DNA from: Byssothecium circinans
Lineage: Eukaryota; Ascomycota; Dothideomycetes; Pleosporales; Massarinaceae
Length of the DNA: 64,000 nucleotides
Direction: 5' to 3'
Assembly (NCBI GenBank): GCA_010015675.1
Contig: ML977000.1
Location: 289,905-353,904 of the forward strand
Shown: in pieces, positions 12,566 through 22,328 of the stretch
Layout of the letters: each line of letters starts with the position of its first letter
Position numbering within the stretch: the stretch's first letter is position 1
Made by a program: the position numbers and the translations under genes
The notes under the pieces: model-generated
The model's input: the letters and a program-made list of their open reading frames with translations, nothing else
What the model was told of the DNA's origin: nothing
Databases searched by the model: none

Positions 12566-15500
12566 GACCCCTCGCAATTATCATTTCTACTTCGTGAACG
12601 ACCGGGCAGCAGCCAGCCCCCCGTCCAATTCACCGACTCGACTATCCACCACCATTCCACCCACGCGCCGCCAACAAACGACGAGGGGCAGACGCCCAAG
12701 GGCCTGCATCACGACATTGCACTGCAGCACGCACCCGCCGTGTTCCCCCCACCGCGCGAATTCCCAGCGAGACGCGTCCAGCTGGGTCCAAGATATGTCA
12801 AGCCGAATCTCGCCAAACACGAGACAGCGCCTACCAGTACGGGCTTTGTGACGGAACGAGAAGGAGCGAAAAAGATGTACCAGACTTTCGATGGCGTTGT
12901 GGACGTCCCCGGGGACACGCAACCGGACAGCCAGATGTTCAAGCAATACACGAGTGGCTTGTTGGAGAGCAAGAGTGGAAGCGACCTAATCCCCAACCCG
13001 CCGCCGCTGTGCGGGGAGGACGATGTGAGTGCGCATGCGCTGACCGACGAAATTGAGATTCTAGGCTCGAGTCAATCGCAGTGTAGTCCTGCCATTACGA
13101 GCCCCACTGCCATACACGACGACCCCGAGACGCAGTATCGCATCAATGATACAATCACAAGTCCCCTCAAATTCGAGACACCAGCAGTTGCCGGCAGGAA
13201 GCGTGATAGCCACGGCCAAGTGCTCAGTTCAGCCGTGAGGACGGATACAACTCCGGGCACAGTGCTTTCAGCATCGGCTTTCTTTGGGTTCGGGAATGGA
13301 GGAAGCGCCAATGCCATATCGCTCACGCAGGTCTTCAATGCAACTCAAGCGGCAACATCGCCCATCGTAGGCGCACCAAGCGAAGACCCGGTCTTCCAGC
13401 GACCCTCGCCCAACTTCGTCCGGCGATCGAGCCCATCCGCAGCTATGTCTAGTCCCATAAAAAGTGGCCGCAATGAGCCTTCAACAAGCCCACCTCTACG
13501 TTCATCGAGCGAGCCGAGAGCCGATTACGAGACTATAAAGCAGTCGCAAGAAAGACGATCGCGTGGCCCACCTGGCCAGAACACATCAGAAGAGGCCCAT
13601 GACAGTTTTGAAATGCCTACTGCAGCTCAGCTTCGCTTCAGAAAACAAATGGAAAAATCAGCATTTGAGCAGGAAGCAGCCAGGTCTCTTGCGGGTGTAT
13701 CTGCGCCACCGCCTACGAATCGTCGTGGAAGGAAGCGCGGCAGACAATCAACGAAGGCACACTCGAAGTCTCCAGAGTCACGTACGATGCGAAAGAAGGC
13801 ACTTTCCAATGGTGCGCACGATTCGGAAGCAGACGACCCTGCAGACGAATTATCCCAGCCCATGATTGGCAATGGAGACAACGAGAACCACGAATTGCGT
13901 AGCCAACTTTCCCAGGACATGCCCGCTGATTCTCGCATCTCCCGCCGCGGTGCTGCTCCAGTTAATGGAGATGACGTAAACAATCAGGTACAAGTGCCAA
14001 ACACGTCCTCGCACCCTCTAAAAACACTCTCGGGACAATCGGCGCGCAACTTGTCACAAGACGCGCCCTCGTCGCAATTCCAGCGCGAATCCCATTTTAA
14101 GGTTCCCTCTTCTCATGCTTTACACAAAAGTGTGAAGAAATTGAAGAGTAGCAGAGACAACGAAATCGTTATGGACTCTCAGCCGGACCCGAACGCGGAC
14201 GTGCCTGCTACGCCGCACCCAAAAGAGCGTCGGTTTCCATCAACACCGTCGCCAAATCAATACAGCATCAACCAGACCACGATGCAGGGCAACACCGGCT
14301 TCACGAGTCAAGTTGTTTCATCCTCTGTTCCACCTATGCCTCCCGGCTCTCCGGCGCGGGAAGACTCGCGTGACGAGAGTATGGTATCTGATGTAGAGCG
14401 CGTCCCGAGCAGTCCCCCCATCGTTCCACAAGATGATGAGCTCACCTATGATGAGCACGCGTACGACGAGCACTCTGAGGCCGAAAATGCGTCACAAGAG
14501 GCTCTCGGGACCCGCGAAGACGTAGAAATGGAGGATGATGAGGGCCTTCCAGTGGCACCTGAGAAGAGCAACCATAATCACGTATTATCCGTTGAGGGTG
14601 CAGACCCGTCGCAGCTTGCCATGGGCGATGTTGAGATGCACAACGACGAAGAGATCCCAGAAACGATAGAACATGAAGAGCTTCTCGACCTTCATGATGA
14701 GGATGAGGAACTGACCCGTTCAAGTCACCCCGAGGAAGATTTGCACAACAAGAGCAGCATATTTGTTGCGCCCTCTCGCGCTGAGCGTCAGTCGACAATC
14801 CCGGAAACGGATGTGCTTGACGAAACACAGCCGGCATTCTTCTCAGGAGCTGAAGGTGCAACGCCGCGCAACAGTCATGATGAAGATGATGAAGAGGAGT
14901 CAACGGTCGATGACACCAACAGCACGGGCGCCTTCCACACTGGGAAGGAACGACAATCTGCTTCACCTGCTGGCAAAATGCCCACTAGTAGTGCGAAGGC
15001 AAGCGCGACACTCCAGTCACCGGCAGGCCCCAGCGTTCGGTCCCTCATGGATATCGCAAATCAGCCCGCCACGCAACGTTCCACAGATCCTAACGATATC
15101 GAGATTCCGCAGCTCAGCTTTACTCACGACGCCGAGGATAGTGCCGCCTTCATCTCTGCATCTTCACCCGCGCGGCCAAGCAAGAAGCGTAAAATCACTT
15201 ATAGCGCAAAGAAACACTTGCGTGGTCCTGTTGAAGACACCGATCCTCTATCTGAACCCGAGTTTCAATCACCAGCCAAGCATTTCAATGAAGAGTCAGG
15301 GTGGACACCACCATTAGCACCGACTCAAGAGCGGGAAGAACAGGGTGCACTAGCTGCAGTGCGAGCTCGAGAGGCGGTCTATGCACATCCAGCTGCGACT
15401 CTCAAATCGAGAGGCTTACGCAAATCAAACAACCCCCACACTCCTCGGAAAGGTGCTCTGAAGCCTGTCAGTCGAGCTCTCATCACAAAGACTCCTGAGA

Positions 15501-17182
15501 AGATCTCCCCACAGCCGGTCTCACGTCTTTCAAATACTCCAGCACAACTCACCCCTTCCATCGAAGTCGCCGACTCTGAAGCAAACATGCGCAACGCGGC
15601 TGGTTCAGCGGGCACAGCGCTGGAGGTACTTCGAGATGCTCCACCTATCGTGACTACAACTGACGATGGTGAGGCGCCTGCCGGAGAGCTTGTGTGCCCG
15701 AACAGAGTATTCGCCCACTGGCCTGGCAAGCATTTCTACCCAGCGACATGCGTTGGTCGAGCTGGCTTGCAGACTCTTCGTATCCGGTTCGACGATGGGA
15801 ATGAGACCGTCCTGGAACCTCCCCAAGTTCGAGCTTTCGACCTCCGTCTCGGAGATCATGTCAAAGTTGACGAACCAGGTATGAAGAAGAATGCATATGT
15901 CGTCATCGGCTTCAAGAACAAAATCGATGTCAGCAAAGCGGGCGAATCTGTGCCGACGGACTGTCACGGTTACACTACCGTCGTTTTAGAGGAAAAGCGA
16001 AGGGAGAGTTTACCTGCAGTCAAAGGAAGGAAAATTCAAAAGCATATCGAAGTCCCCATGGGCATCATCTACTTCACTACTACACTGTGGGGCAGAATCC
16101 GCGACAGAGTGTACCGTCATACACCTTCTAGCACTCCAGTCGCGTCGGCCTCTCATCTTGGTTCCCCTGGTCCCTTAGATGGCTCGGGGTTGCCAACACC
16201 AACTATGGGCAGGCGGTCAGCATTAGGTATGTCTCTTCTAAGAGATACCACTGCACGCGGCACGTCTATTGCCTCTTCAGTCCGTTCCAGCGGTACAGTC
16301 TTTTCCAACATGGCGTTCGCTATAAGCTTCTCGAAGGAGTCGTCGGACAAAGATGGAATTGCAAGGTCCATTACTTCAAACGGCGGCGAGCTACTAGACT
16401 CGGGATTCTCTGAGCTTTTTGACGTTGATGGCTCCGAGGATCCCGACTCTTCTGCCGGCACCGCGAAAGTTATCCCCGGTCTAGACGGTCTGCTCCTCAG
16501 GCGCGAGTATGAGAACCTGGGTTTCGTAGCCATGATCTCAGACGCGCACTCGCGGCGTACCAAGTACATACAAGCCCTTGCCTTGAACATACCTTGTCTG
16601 CATCCTCGCTGGATCTACGACTCTCTAGCTGCGGCCCGCCCCCTTCCATTTGCCAAATACCTCCTTCCGGCTGGCGAATCGAATTTTCTTGAACCATGTG
16701 GGGTAGTCCGCTCGCGCAACATGACCGTATACGATCCGGCCTCTGATAGCGTTACATTCGTTCGCATGCTCAAGGAACGCTCCCTGCTTCTCGCCGACCA
16801 AACCGTTCTCGTCATCACCGGGCGTATGAAAAAAGACATTGAGCGCAAACAGCCGTATATCTTCCTCACTAGTGCTCTCGGCCCTTCTGATGTCGCAACC
16901 TGCAAGGACGTCGCTGCTGCGAAGGACATGGTCGAGAGTGGAGAGTGGGATTGGGTGTATGCTGATGGCTCCGAAGCAGCTGCTATTCTCTTCGGTGAAG
17001 GTGATGCAAAAGGTAACGCGGGAAGAAAGAAGGGTGCTGCTGGGAGAAAGCGCAAGCGTGACGAGGAAGTTGAGGTTCCTGCGCTGGTTCAGTCTAGCAC
17101 GAAGGGAGGGAAGAAAGTGAGGGTTGTGGGTGACGAGTTTGTGATCCAGAGTCTTATTCTTGGAGCTCTGATCGATGATTGA
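12566..17182 (+). CDS. DNA-damage checkpoint mediator, Crb2/Rad9/53BP1 type (5' exon unresolved)
   Basis: The frame is open from 12557 to 17182 but has no ATG before the clearly coding N-terminal sequence. A short upstream exon is therefore needed; a CTCAG acceptor lies at 12561-12565. From 12566 it encodes 1538 residues. The first two thirds are disordered and rich in SQ and TQ dipeptides, typical targets of Mec1/Tel1-type kinases. A Tudor-like domain lies near residues 1040-1110 (HWPGKHFYPATCV, RIRFDDGNE), with the Trp, Tyr and Asp expected for a methyl-lysine cage. BRCT repeats fill about residues 1245-1535, including CLHPRWIYDSL. Proteins of this kind bind modified nucleosomes at breaks and activate the effector kinase. 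A basic KRKRDEE patch may be a nuclear signal. Confidence 0.88.
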   Translation, partial: DPSQLSFLLRERPGSSQPPVQFTDSTIHHHSTHAPPTNDEGQTPKGLHHDIALQHAPAVFPPPREFPARRVQLGPRYVKPNLAKHETAPTSTGFVTEREGAKKMYQTFDGVVDVPGDTQPDSQMFKQYTSGLLESKSGSDLIPNPPPLCGEDDVSAHALTDEIEILGSSQSQCSPAITSPTAIHDDPETQYRINDTITSPLKFETPAVAGRKRDSHGQVLSSAVRTDTTPGTVLSASAFFGFGNGGSANAISLTQVFNATQAATSPIVGAPSEDPVFQRPSPNFVRRSSPSAAMSSPIKSGRNEPSTSPPLRSSSEPRADYETIKQSQERRSRGPPGQNTSEEAHDSFEMPTAAQLRFRKQMEKSAFEQEAARSLAGVSAPPPTNRRGRKRGRQSTKAHSKSPESRTMRKKALSNGAHDSEADDPADELSQPMIGNGDNENHELRSQLSQDMPADSRISRRGAAPVNGDDVNNQVQVPNTSSHPLKTLSGQSARNLSQDAPSSQFQRESHFKVPSSHALHKSVKKLKSSRDNEIVMDSQPDPNADVPATPHPKERRFPSTPSPNQYSINQTTMQGNTGFTSQVVSSSVPPMPPGSPAREDSRDESMVSDVERVPSSPPIVPQDDELTYDEHAYDEHSEAENASQEALGTREDVEMEDDEGLPVAPEKSNHNHVLSVEGADPSQLAMGDVEMHNDEEIPETIEHEELLDLHDEDEELTRSSHPEEDLHNKSSIFVAPSRAERQSTIPETDVLDETQPAFFSGAEGATPRNSHDEDDEEESTVDDTNSTGAFHTGKERQSASPAGKMPTSSAKASATLQSPAGPSVRSLMDIANQPATQRSTDPNDIEIPQLSFTHDAEDSAAFISASSPARPSKKRKITYSAKKHLRGPVEDTDPLSEPEFQSPAKHFNEESGWTPPLAPTQEREEQGALAAVRAREAVYAHPAATLKSRGLRKSNNPHTPRKGALKPVSRALITKTPEKISPQPVSRLSNTPAQLTPSIEVADSEANMRNAAGSAGTALEVLRDAPPIVTTTDDGEAPAGELVCPNRVFAHWPGKHFYPATCVGRAGLQTLRIRFDDGNETVLEPPQVRAFDLRLGDHVKVDEPGMKKNAYVVIGFKNKIDVSKAGESVPTDCHGYTTVVLEEKRRESLPAVKGRKIQKHIEVPMGIIYFTTTLWGRIRDRVYRHTPSSTPVASASHLGSPGPLDGSGLPTPTMGRRSALGMSLLRDTTARGTSIASSVRSSGTVFSNMAFAISFSKESSDKDGIARSITSNGGELLDSGFSELFDVDGSEDPDSSAGTAKVIPGLDGLLLRREYENLGFVAMISDAHSRRTKYIQALALNIPCLHPRWIYDSLAAARPLPFAKYLLPAGESNFLEPCGVVRSRNMTVYDPASDSVTFVRMLKERSLLLADQTVLVITGRMKKDIERKQPYIFLTSALGPSDVATCKDVAAAKDMVESGEWDWVYADGSEAAAILFGEGDAKGNAGRKKGAAGRKRKRDEEVEVPALVQSSTKGGKKVRVVGDEFVIQSLILGALIDD

Positions 17183-17850
17183 GGGAACTTCTCTTTCCTT
17201 CTCAATGATGGGGGATACGGCTGTCATCACATCAGTAGGCGGTTGGGTGTGTTGTTCAGCTTTTAGTAGCTGTGCATGGAAGGGTTTCATGGAGTTCGAG
17301 GGATAGGGACGGGGGCATGTTGTTTTGGCGTTCAAAAAGGGAATGGCGATGGTCCAGTTGGCGTGTATTGTACGGTGGTGTGCAGGCGATTATATATACC
17401 CCCTTTTCCTCTACCGGTACAGCTGTGCGCAATAGCGGTTAAGGTATTAGTGAAAAGGACACGCTAGGTGTCGTACGTAGATGCAGAATGCGATGAGGAG
17501 AGACAGCACGCTGATTTTAGAGTCTTTATTCTTCGTTATGGCGATCGTGATTGCAACTCGCTCCCCAAAGGAAGTGGACATGTCACAATACCACGCCGAA
17601 ATTTCGAGTTTTCTAGTTTTCCGTGAAACGAATCATATATGTGAGTTAGAAATTACCGGTGCGATATTAGTGCAGTTCATGTTATCAATAACTAGATTAA
17701 TCTATGCGCAAATGTAAAGTCGCCGGCCCCGATTGCTTGAGTAGCATGCGAGCAAGCAAGCAACACTATCAGGAAATCACACCCGACTCCACCTCATCAT
17801 CGTCTTTTATCATTACCATCTTTCCAACCTTCCTTCTCGTTGCGCCGCTC
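17183..17850. other. Convergent intergenic region
   Basis: No gene recognised between the 3' ends of the checkpoint gene and ERG7. The sequence is AT-richer than its neighbours. Confidence 0.5.
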
Positions 17851-20321
17851 TCAAAGCAAAGCCTCGTTCCCAAACCTCTTCGCATACATACCCAGCGCCT
17901 TAATCGGGAAAAAGAACTTATAGTTCGGATACGAGATCATACTATCAAATAACAAATTAGCACCATTCGCAACACCTCGCCATCCATCCACACCACCAAA
18001 AGCCAAGGAAAAAGGGGAAAGGACTTACCAAGACTTATTAAACACGCCCTCGATAGCTTCCTGTTTCCACTCGCCATTGGCGCGCTGCCTCTTCATAATA
18101 AGCCTCAGCGCCCTCTGCAACGGCTCCTTATGCGGATACTCGGCCTCCAACAACGCAATCACCACCCACGCAGTCTGCACGACCTGACTCTCAGGGTGCT
18201 GACACCACACGCCCGTCTCACAGCTCTTATACGTCTCCCCCCACCCGCCATCCTCCATCTGTTTCTCCAGAAAGAAATGGCAAGCGCGCCTCACGCGCTC
18301 GGAAGATTCGTACGTTTCGCCGACGCACGCGAGCGATTCCAGCGCAAAGATCCCAGCGTACGTGAAGCAGATGCCCCAGGAGCCATACCACGAGCCATCG
18401 GGGCGTTGCGCGCGCCGGATATAATCGATGGCGCGGGCTTTGAAGGCCGCGATCTCGGCGGCGCGGTAGCGCGGGTAGTATTTCTGGAACATGGAGAGGG
18501 CGGTTACGACGGCGGTGGTGCATTCCGGGTAGTCGTATTCGACCATGATGCGGCCGAAGACTTCGGCCGCGTTGAGGCATTCCAGGAGCGTGGAGCCGCG
18601 CGTGGGTTCGTAGCTTGCGCAGCCGCCCGACGCGTTTTGCATGGTGAGCAGCACGTCGACGGCGTGTTCCATGCGCTCGTCGGAGATGAGCCTGGGGAAG
18701 TGTTCTGGGAATTGGTTCTGTAGGATGAGGACTGCTTTGAGGCCTTCGGATGTACAGTCGCTGACGGCGTAGCCTTGCTTTTTGGTGCTGAAGCCCCAGG
18801 CGCCTTTGCGCTGTTGGCGGTAGGAGGCGTGCTGGTCGCGGCATTCTTCGTCGATCTGGTGGTCTTCTAGGAATTCGAGGGCTTTGGTTAGCATGGGGAT
18901 GTATTTTGGGGAGGTGCAGAAATTGGCGGATTCGCAGGCTTGGATTGTGAAGGATGTGTCCCAGGATTGCACGCCGTTGGTGCCGTTCATGAGCATGCCT
19001 TCGCTTTTCATCCAGAGGAACTCGGGGAGCGTTCTGAGGTGTTCTTGGAAGGCGTGAGAGTCGCGCCCGCAGCGGATGTAGCTGCAGAGCGTGTTCATGG
19101 GGCCGTTTACGGGGCCCAGGTTGGCGAAGCTGGTGTTGTGGTCTTCGGCTTCGATGAGCCACCATGCGTGGTCTTCGGCACGCTTCTTGATATACGGGGT
19201 TCGGAGGAAAGGGAACCAGATGTAGGTAAGGATCCAGAAGAGGAAGACGAGAATCGGGTGCTTGGGGTGGTAGTTGTCGACGTCGGCGATGGAGTTGCGG
19301 TGGTGATGGAATGTTATGGAGGAGTAGGGTTGGGTGAGGAGCTCGGAGCGGAGTTGACGCGTGAGGTCATTCAGGGGGTAGGACCAGCGATGTGAGTATA
19401 CAAAAGACATGGGGAGGAAGACTTGTCGCATGTGTATCCACCAGCGCCAGGGGTGAATGGGCACCCAGTCTGGCATGAGCCTGAGAATATCAGCATATCA
19501 ACTCCTCTGACAAAGGTCTGTGAGTGAGTCGGAGAGACATACCACAACTCCGGAGGTACAGGATTCACAACATCCCAATCTAGCACCCCCAACACACTCA
19601 ACCAAAACTTCGCCCAATGCGGACCCTTCAACGCTCCCCCAAGTTTCCACAGCGTACTCCTTGCCTTCCTCATCCTGCTGTCCTCTGCATCCACACCTAA
19701 TAGCCTCAGCACCGTATAGTTCATAGCAGTCCCAAACACAGTGCTCTCTCCCTCTATATGTAAACCCCAACCTCCATCTTCCGGATGTTGTCGCGCGAAG
19801 AGGTAGTTCTTGATCTCGATTGCGTGCGAGCGTGCAATAGGCGTCTCAGTCACATACCAAGTGATAACAAGGCCAGGAAGCAGGAACATAGGACCGCCAT
19901 ATTCGCAGGCCCAGTTGCCAGGCTCGTATTGGAGATGGGAGAAGAAGGAGAGGGCATTGGCAGCACTATCGAGGGGTGTTTTAGCGGGTGGCAGATCAGG
20001 GAGGCCCTATATACAGATGATTTCAGTATATTTCTATATGGGTAGCCCTACGCTTCACACTCCGAAGAGTTCTGGGCAAGGTGTCGTACTCACCGTCTCC
20101 AACCCCAAATGGTATTTATCCGCAACACTCTGCGGCCACTTCTTACACTCCTCATCACTCTCAAGGTACTTCCATATATGCATGCCCCTGTCATCCTCCA
20201 ACCTCCACCTCGAATAATCCGTTCTCTCATCGGTGTGTCCTTCACGCCACCCCTCATGCTCGCTCTTCACCTCTCCGTTCGCATGTCTATTATGCAATCC
20301 GTTCCCATTGGACTTATCCAT
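17851..20321 (-). CDS. ERG7: Lanosterol synthase (2,3-oxidosqualene cyclase)
   Basis: This enzyme cyclises 2,3-oxidosqualene to lanosterol, the first sterol of the ergosterol pathway, at the ER or lipid droplet. Four exons on the minus strand: 20321-20094, 20006-19543, 19480-18029 and 17941-17851, with introns of 87, 62 and 87 bp. Phases agree and give 744 residues, the usual length. QW-type repeats are visible (ARQHPEDGGWG, AQRPDGSWYGSWG, QMEDGGWGETYKSC), and the product ends in a normal PNYKFFFPIKALG tail. The catalytic acid motif reads DCTSE (Asp472) where I expect DCTAE. I chose the ATG at 20321 because the protein then begins like other ascomycete cyclases; an in-frame ATG at 20477 would add 52 unlikely residues. 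Confidence 0.95.
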
Positions 20322-21260
20322 TCCTCCTTCCCTTTCCGTATTCAAGGCTCTCAAAGGCACAAGTTTAAAAGGCGCGATGTGCAGAAAACATAAACATCTT
20401 CCCCGCAGCTTTTTTTCGTTGCGCGTCGGTCCCTGCCAAGGTTTCCGTTTTCCGTTCCCGAGGGCGTCGATCACCACGCTTACCGCCTTGAGGTTGGGGC
20501 ATTTTTCCTCATTCGGGTGGTTACTCGGGTTTGGAGTTTGGCCCGGATATCTTGGGTTCCCAGTGTTCCGAGCGAGCGTTGGGCTTTATCGGACCATGTG
20601 GAGGCGTGGGTCAACAGAAATTAGAGTGACGAGAGGATAAAAATGTCTGTAAAGTGAGATCATAATGACAAAACGCAAGTGGGGCCAACTTGTTGTGGAT
20701 TTTGTGATAGGGTGTGCGAACGCTTTCCAAGTTGCTCAACGCTTCAATTAATTGAATTTCGGGAATTGTTTCCCACCCAACGGATGATTAGCACTGCTAG
20801 CTATGTAGAAATCAAGAACAATTGTGCAACTAGACTTACGTGCCGGGGGGGGGGGGGGGCGGACTTCCACTATCTGGTCTCCGTACCTACGAAGGTAATG
20901 ATGACATTGTGGAATTTTAGAATTTGAGATATTGCGTAATATTAGTATCTCGAACACGTCGAGCGCGAGTGACTTGTACCTGCATTGAGCGCATATATAC
21001 AGCCAGCGCGTGACCTCCCGTCATCCAACTTCCCCTACGTATGCTATGCAAAGCTAGCCAGACAAAGCAAGAGAAAACGCCAATACTGCACGTGTAACGA
21101 GAGAGTACGCCGGAAGCGAGAGAGGATATACTAATCAGCCAAACGCCTTTGCCATGTCATCCGCATCCAGCGATCGAATAGAAAAGAAATTGTAAAAAGC
21201 CTGCCGCCCGACCCCGCAGCCCCCTTTATTTCCCCTGGGTATCATAACTTTTGGTGGGGT
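20322..21260. other. Intergenic with a long poly-G tract
   Basis: No gene recognised. It includes the ERG7 upstream region and a run of more than ten G at about 20847-20860, which may be unstable or miscounted. Confidence 0.5.
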
Positions 21261-22328
21261 CTAGTCGCTTAAGTCTGGGTTGGCGATGAAAAGTCGAGTG
21301 TTGGTCATAGTGGTGGTGCGCTCGTCGACACTGCCCCGCCGGTGCAGGTCACTCTTGTCCTGTTGGGAAGGCTTCGGTAGTGACTGTGGCATTTGCCCTA
21401 CGTCACCAAAGTTGCGCTCCCCACTGCTACCACTACCGGCCGAGAGACCAGTCTTGGTGGCAAAGTAGTCGGATGTGTTGTATGCTGGTACCGGTGTTTC
21501 TTCCTCGATCAAGTCGCCCATGTCGGGAGAATTTGTTCCGTTTGGGGGCGTAGAGCCAGAAGAATGGCGACCACCTGCAGCGTACGACATGCGGCGACCG
21601 GACCCTAATGAACTACGTCCGGAGCCAGTACGATGATGGTAACCGGTGCCTGCTCCTCTTATTGAGCCGTCTTCGCTGTCTCCTTCGTCAACTTCAGAAG
21701 CGCTTAGACGCATGGGTACGCCTGAGCCTGCAGTAGCGACCGGGGCATAAAGGGAGGCCTTCGGTACACCGTGATGCCGGACCTTCGATCTGACTCCTGC
21801 GGCGACGCTCGAGCTTCCTGAGGTGTTGCGCAGTGGGGTGTGGTGCGGGCCGCCTACAACCTCCATGGTGGCGCGCATCTTCGCTTGTCGTTGTTGCGCT
21901 ATCATGCGTGGGTCCTCATACTGTGCGCGGTCGCACCAAACTGTGGCCTTTTGTTTCCGCATCAGGGCGACATAGGACGTGGGCGAAGAGCCGGAGGCAG
22001 CTGACGAGGAGCGGCGGAGGGCGCCGCTGTTGGAGCGATTCGGCGTGCCGGTCGTCGAGCTGGTGCTAGAGGTCGGCGTGCGGCGGAGGGAGCCTTGGTA
22101 CATTTGTGGCGGGTACTGCGAGTTCATGGTGGTGGTGGTGGGAGAAGGGGCGGTGGGGGGAAAGACACCAGAGCTCGTGGTCCTTGTTCTTGAGTGACCT
22201 GGCTGTGCGTCCAACTGTGACGTGCGGAGAGCGATGCCGGGATTGGCTATAGGTTTGCGACGAACAGGAATGGGGCCATAGGCGTTTGCGTTTGGGGGCT
22301 GCGGTTGTGCCATGACTGCAGTTTGCAT
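21261..22328 (-). CDS. Low-complexity fungal protein of unknown function
   Basis: A single-exon frame of 355 residues. Most of it is Ser/Thr/Pro/Gly-rich and probably disordered. A better-ordered core near residues 120-150 reads SYVALMRKQKATVWCDRAQ followed by EDPRMIAQQRQAKMRA, and looks like the conserved part. A second conserved-looking stretch is the C-terminal TRLFIANPDLSD. There is no signal peptide and no membrane segment. The start could be 22328 or the ATG five codons later at 22313. I do not recognise a named domain. The long open frame with a biased composition and a conserved-looking core supports a real gene. Confidence 0.7.
   Translation of the reverse strand: MQTAVMAQPQPPNANAYGPIPVRRKPIANPGIALRTSQLDAQPGHSRTRTTSSGVFPPTAPSPTTTTMNSQYPPQMYQGSLRRTPTSSTSSTTGTPNRSNSGALRRSSSAASGSSPTSYVALMRKQKATVWCDRAQYEDPRMIAQQRQAKMRATMEVVGGPHHTPLRNTSGSSSVAAGVRSKVRHHGVPKASLYAPVATAGSGVPMRLSASEVDEGDSEDGSIRGAGTGYHHRTGSGRSSLGSGRRMSYAAGGRHSSGSTPPNGTNSPDMGDLIEEETPVPAYNTSDYFATKTGLSAGSGSSGERNFGDVGQMPQSLPKPSQQDKSDLHRRGSVDERTTTMTNTRLFIANPDLSD

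Noticed and set aside
18130..19395. Long open frames on both strands across ERG7 (197, 312 and 151 codons)
   Set aside because: They mirror the GC-rich coding frame of lanosterol synthase and have Arg/Pro/Gly-biased, domain-free products.
20322..20477. Upstream in-frame ATG for ERG7
   Set aside because: It would add 52 residues unlike any cyclase N-terminus; the ATG at 20321 fits family length.
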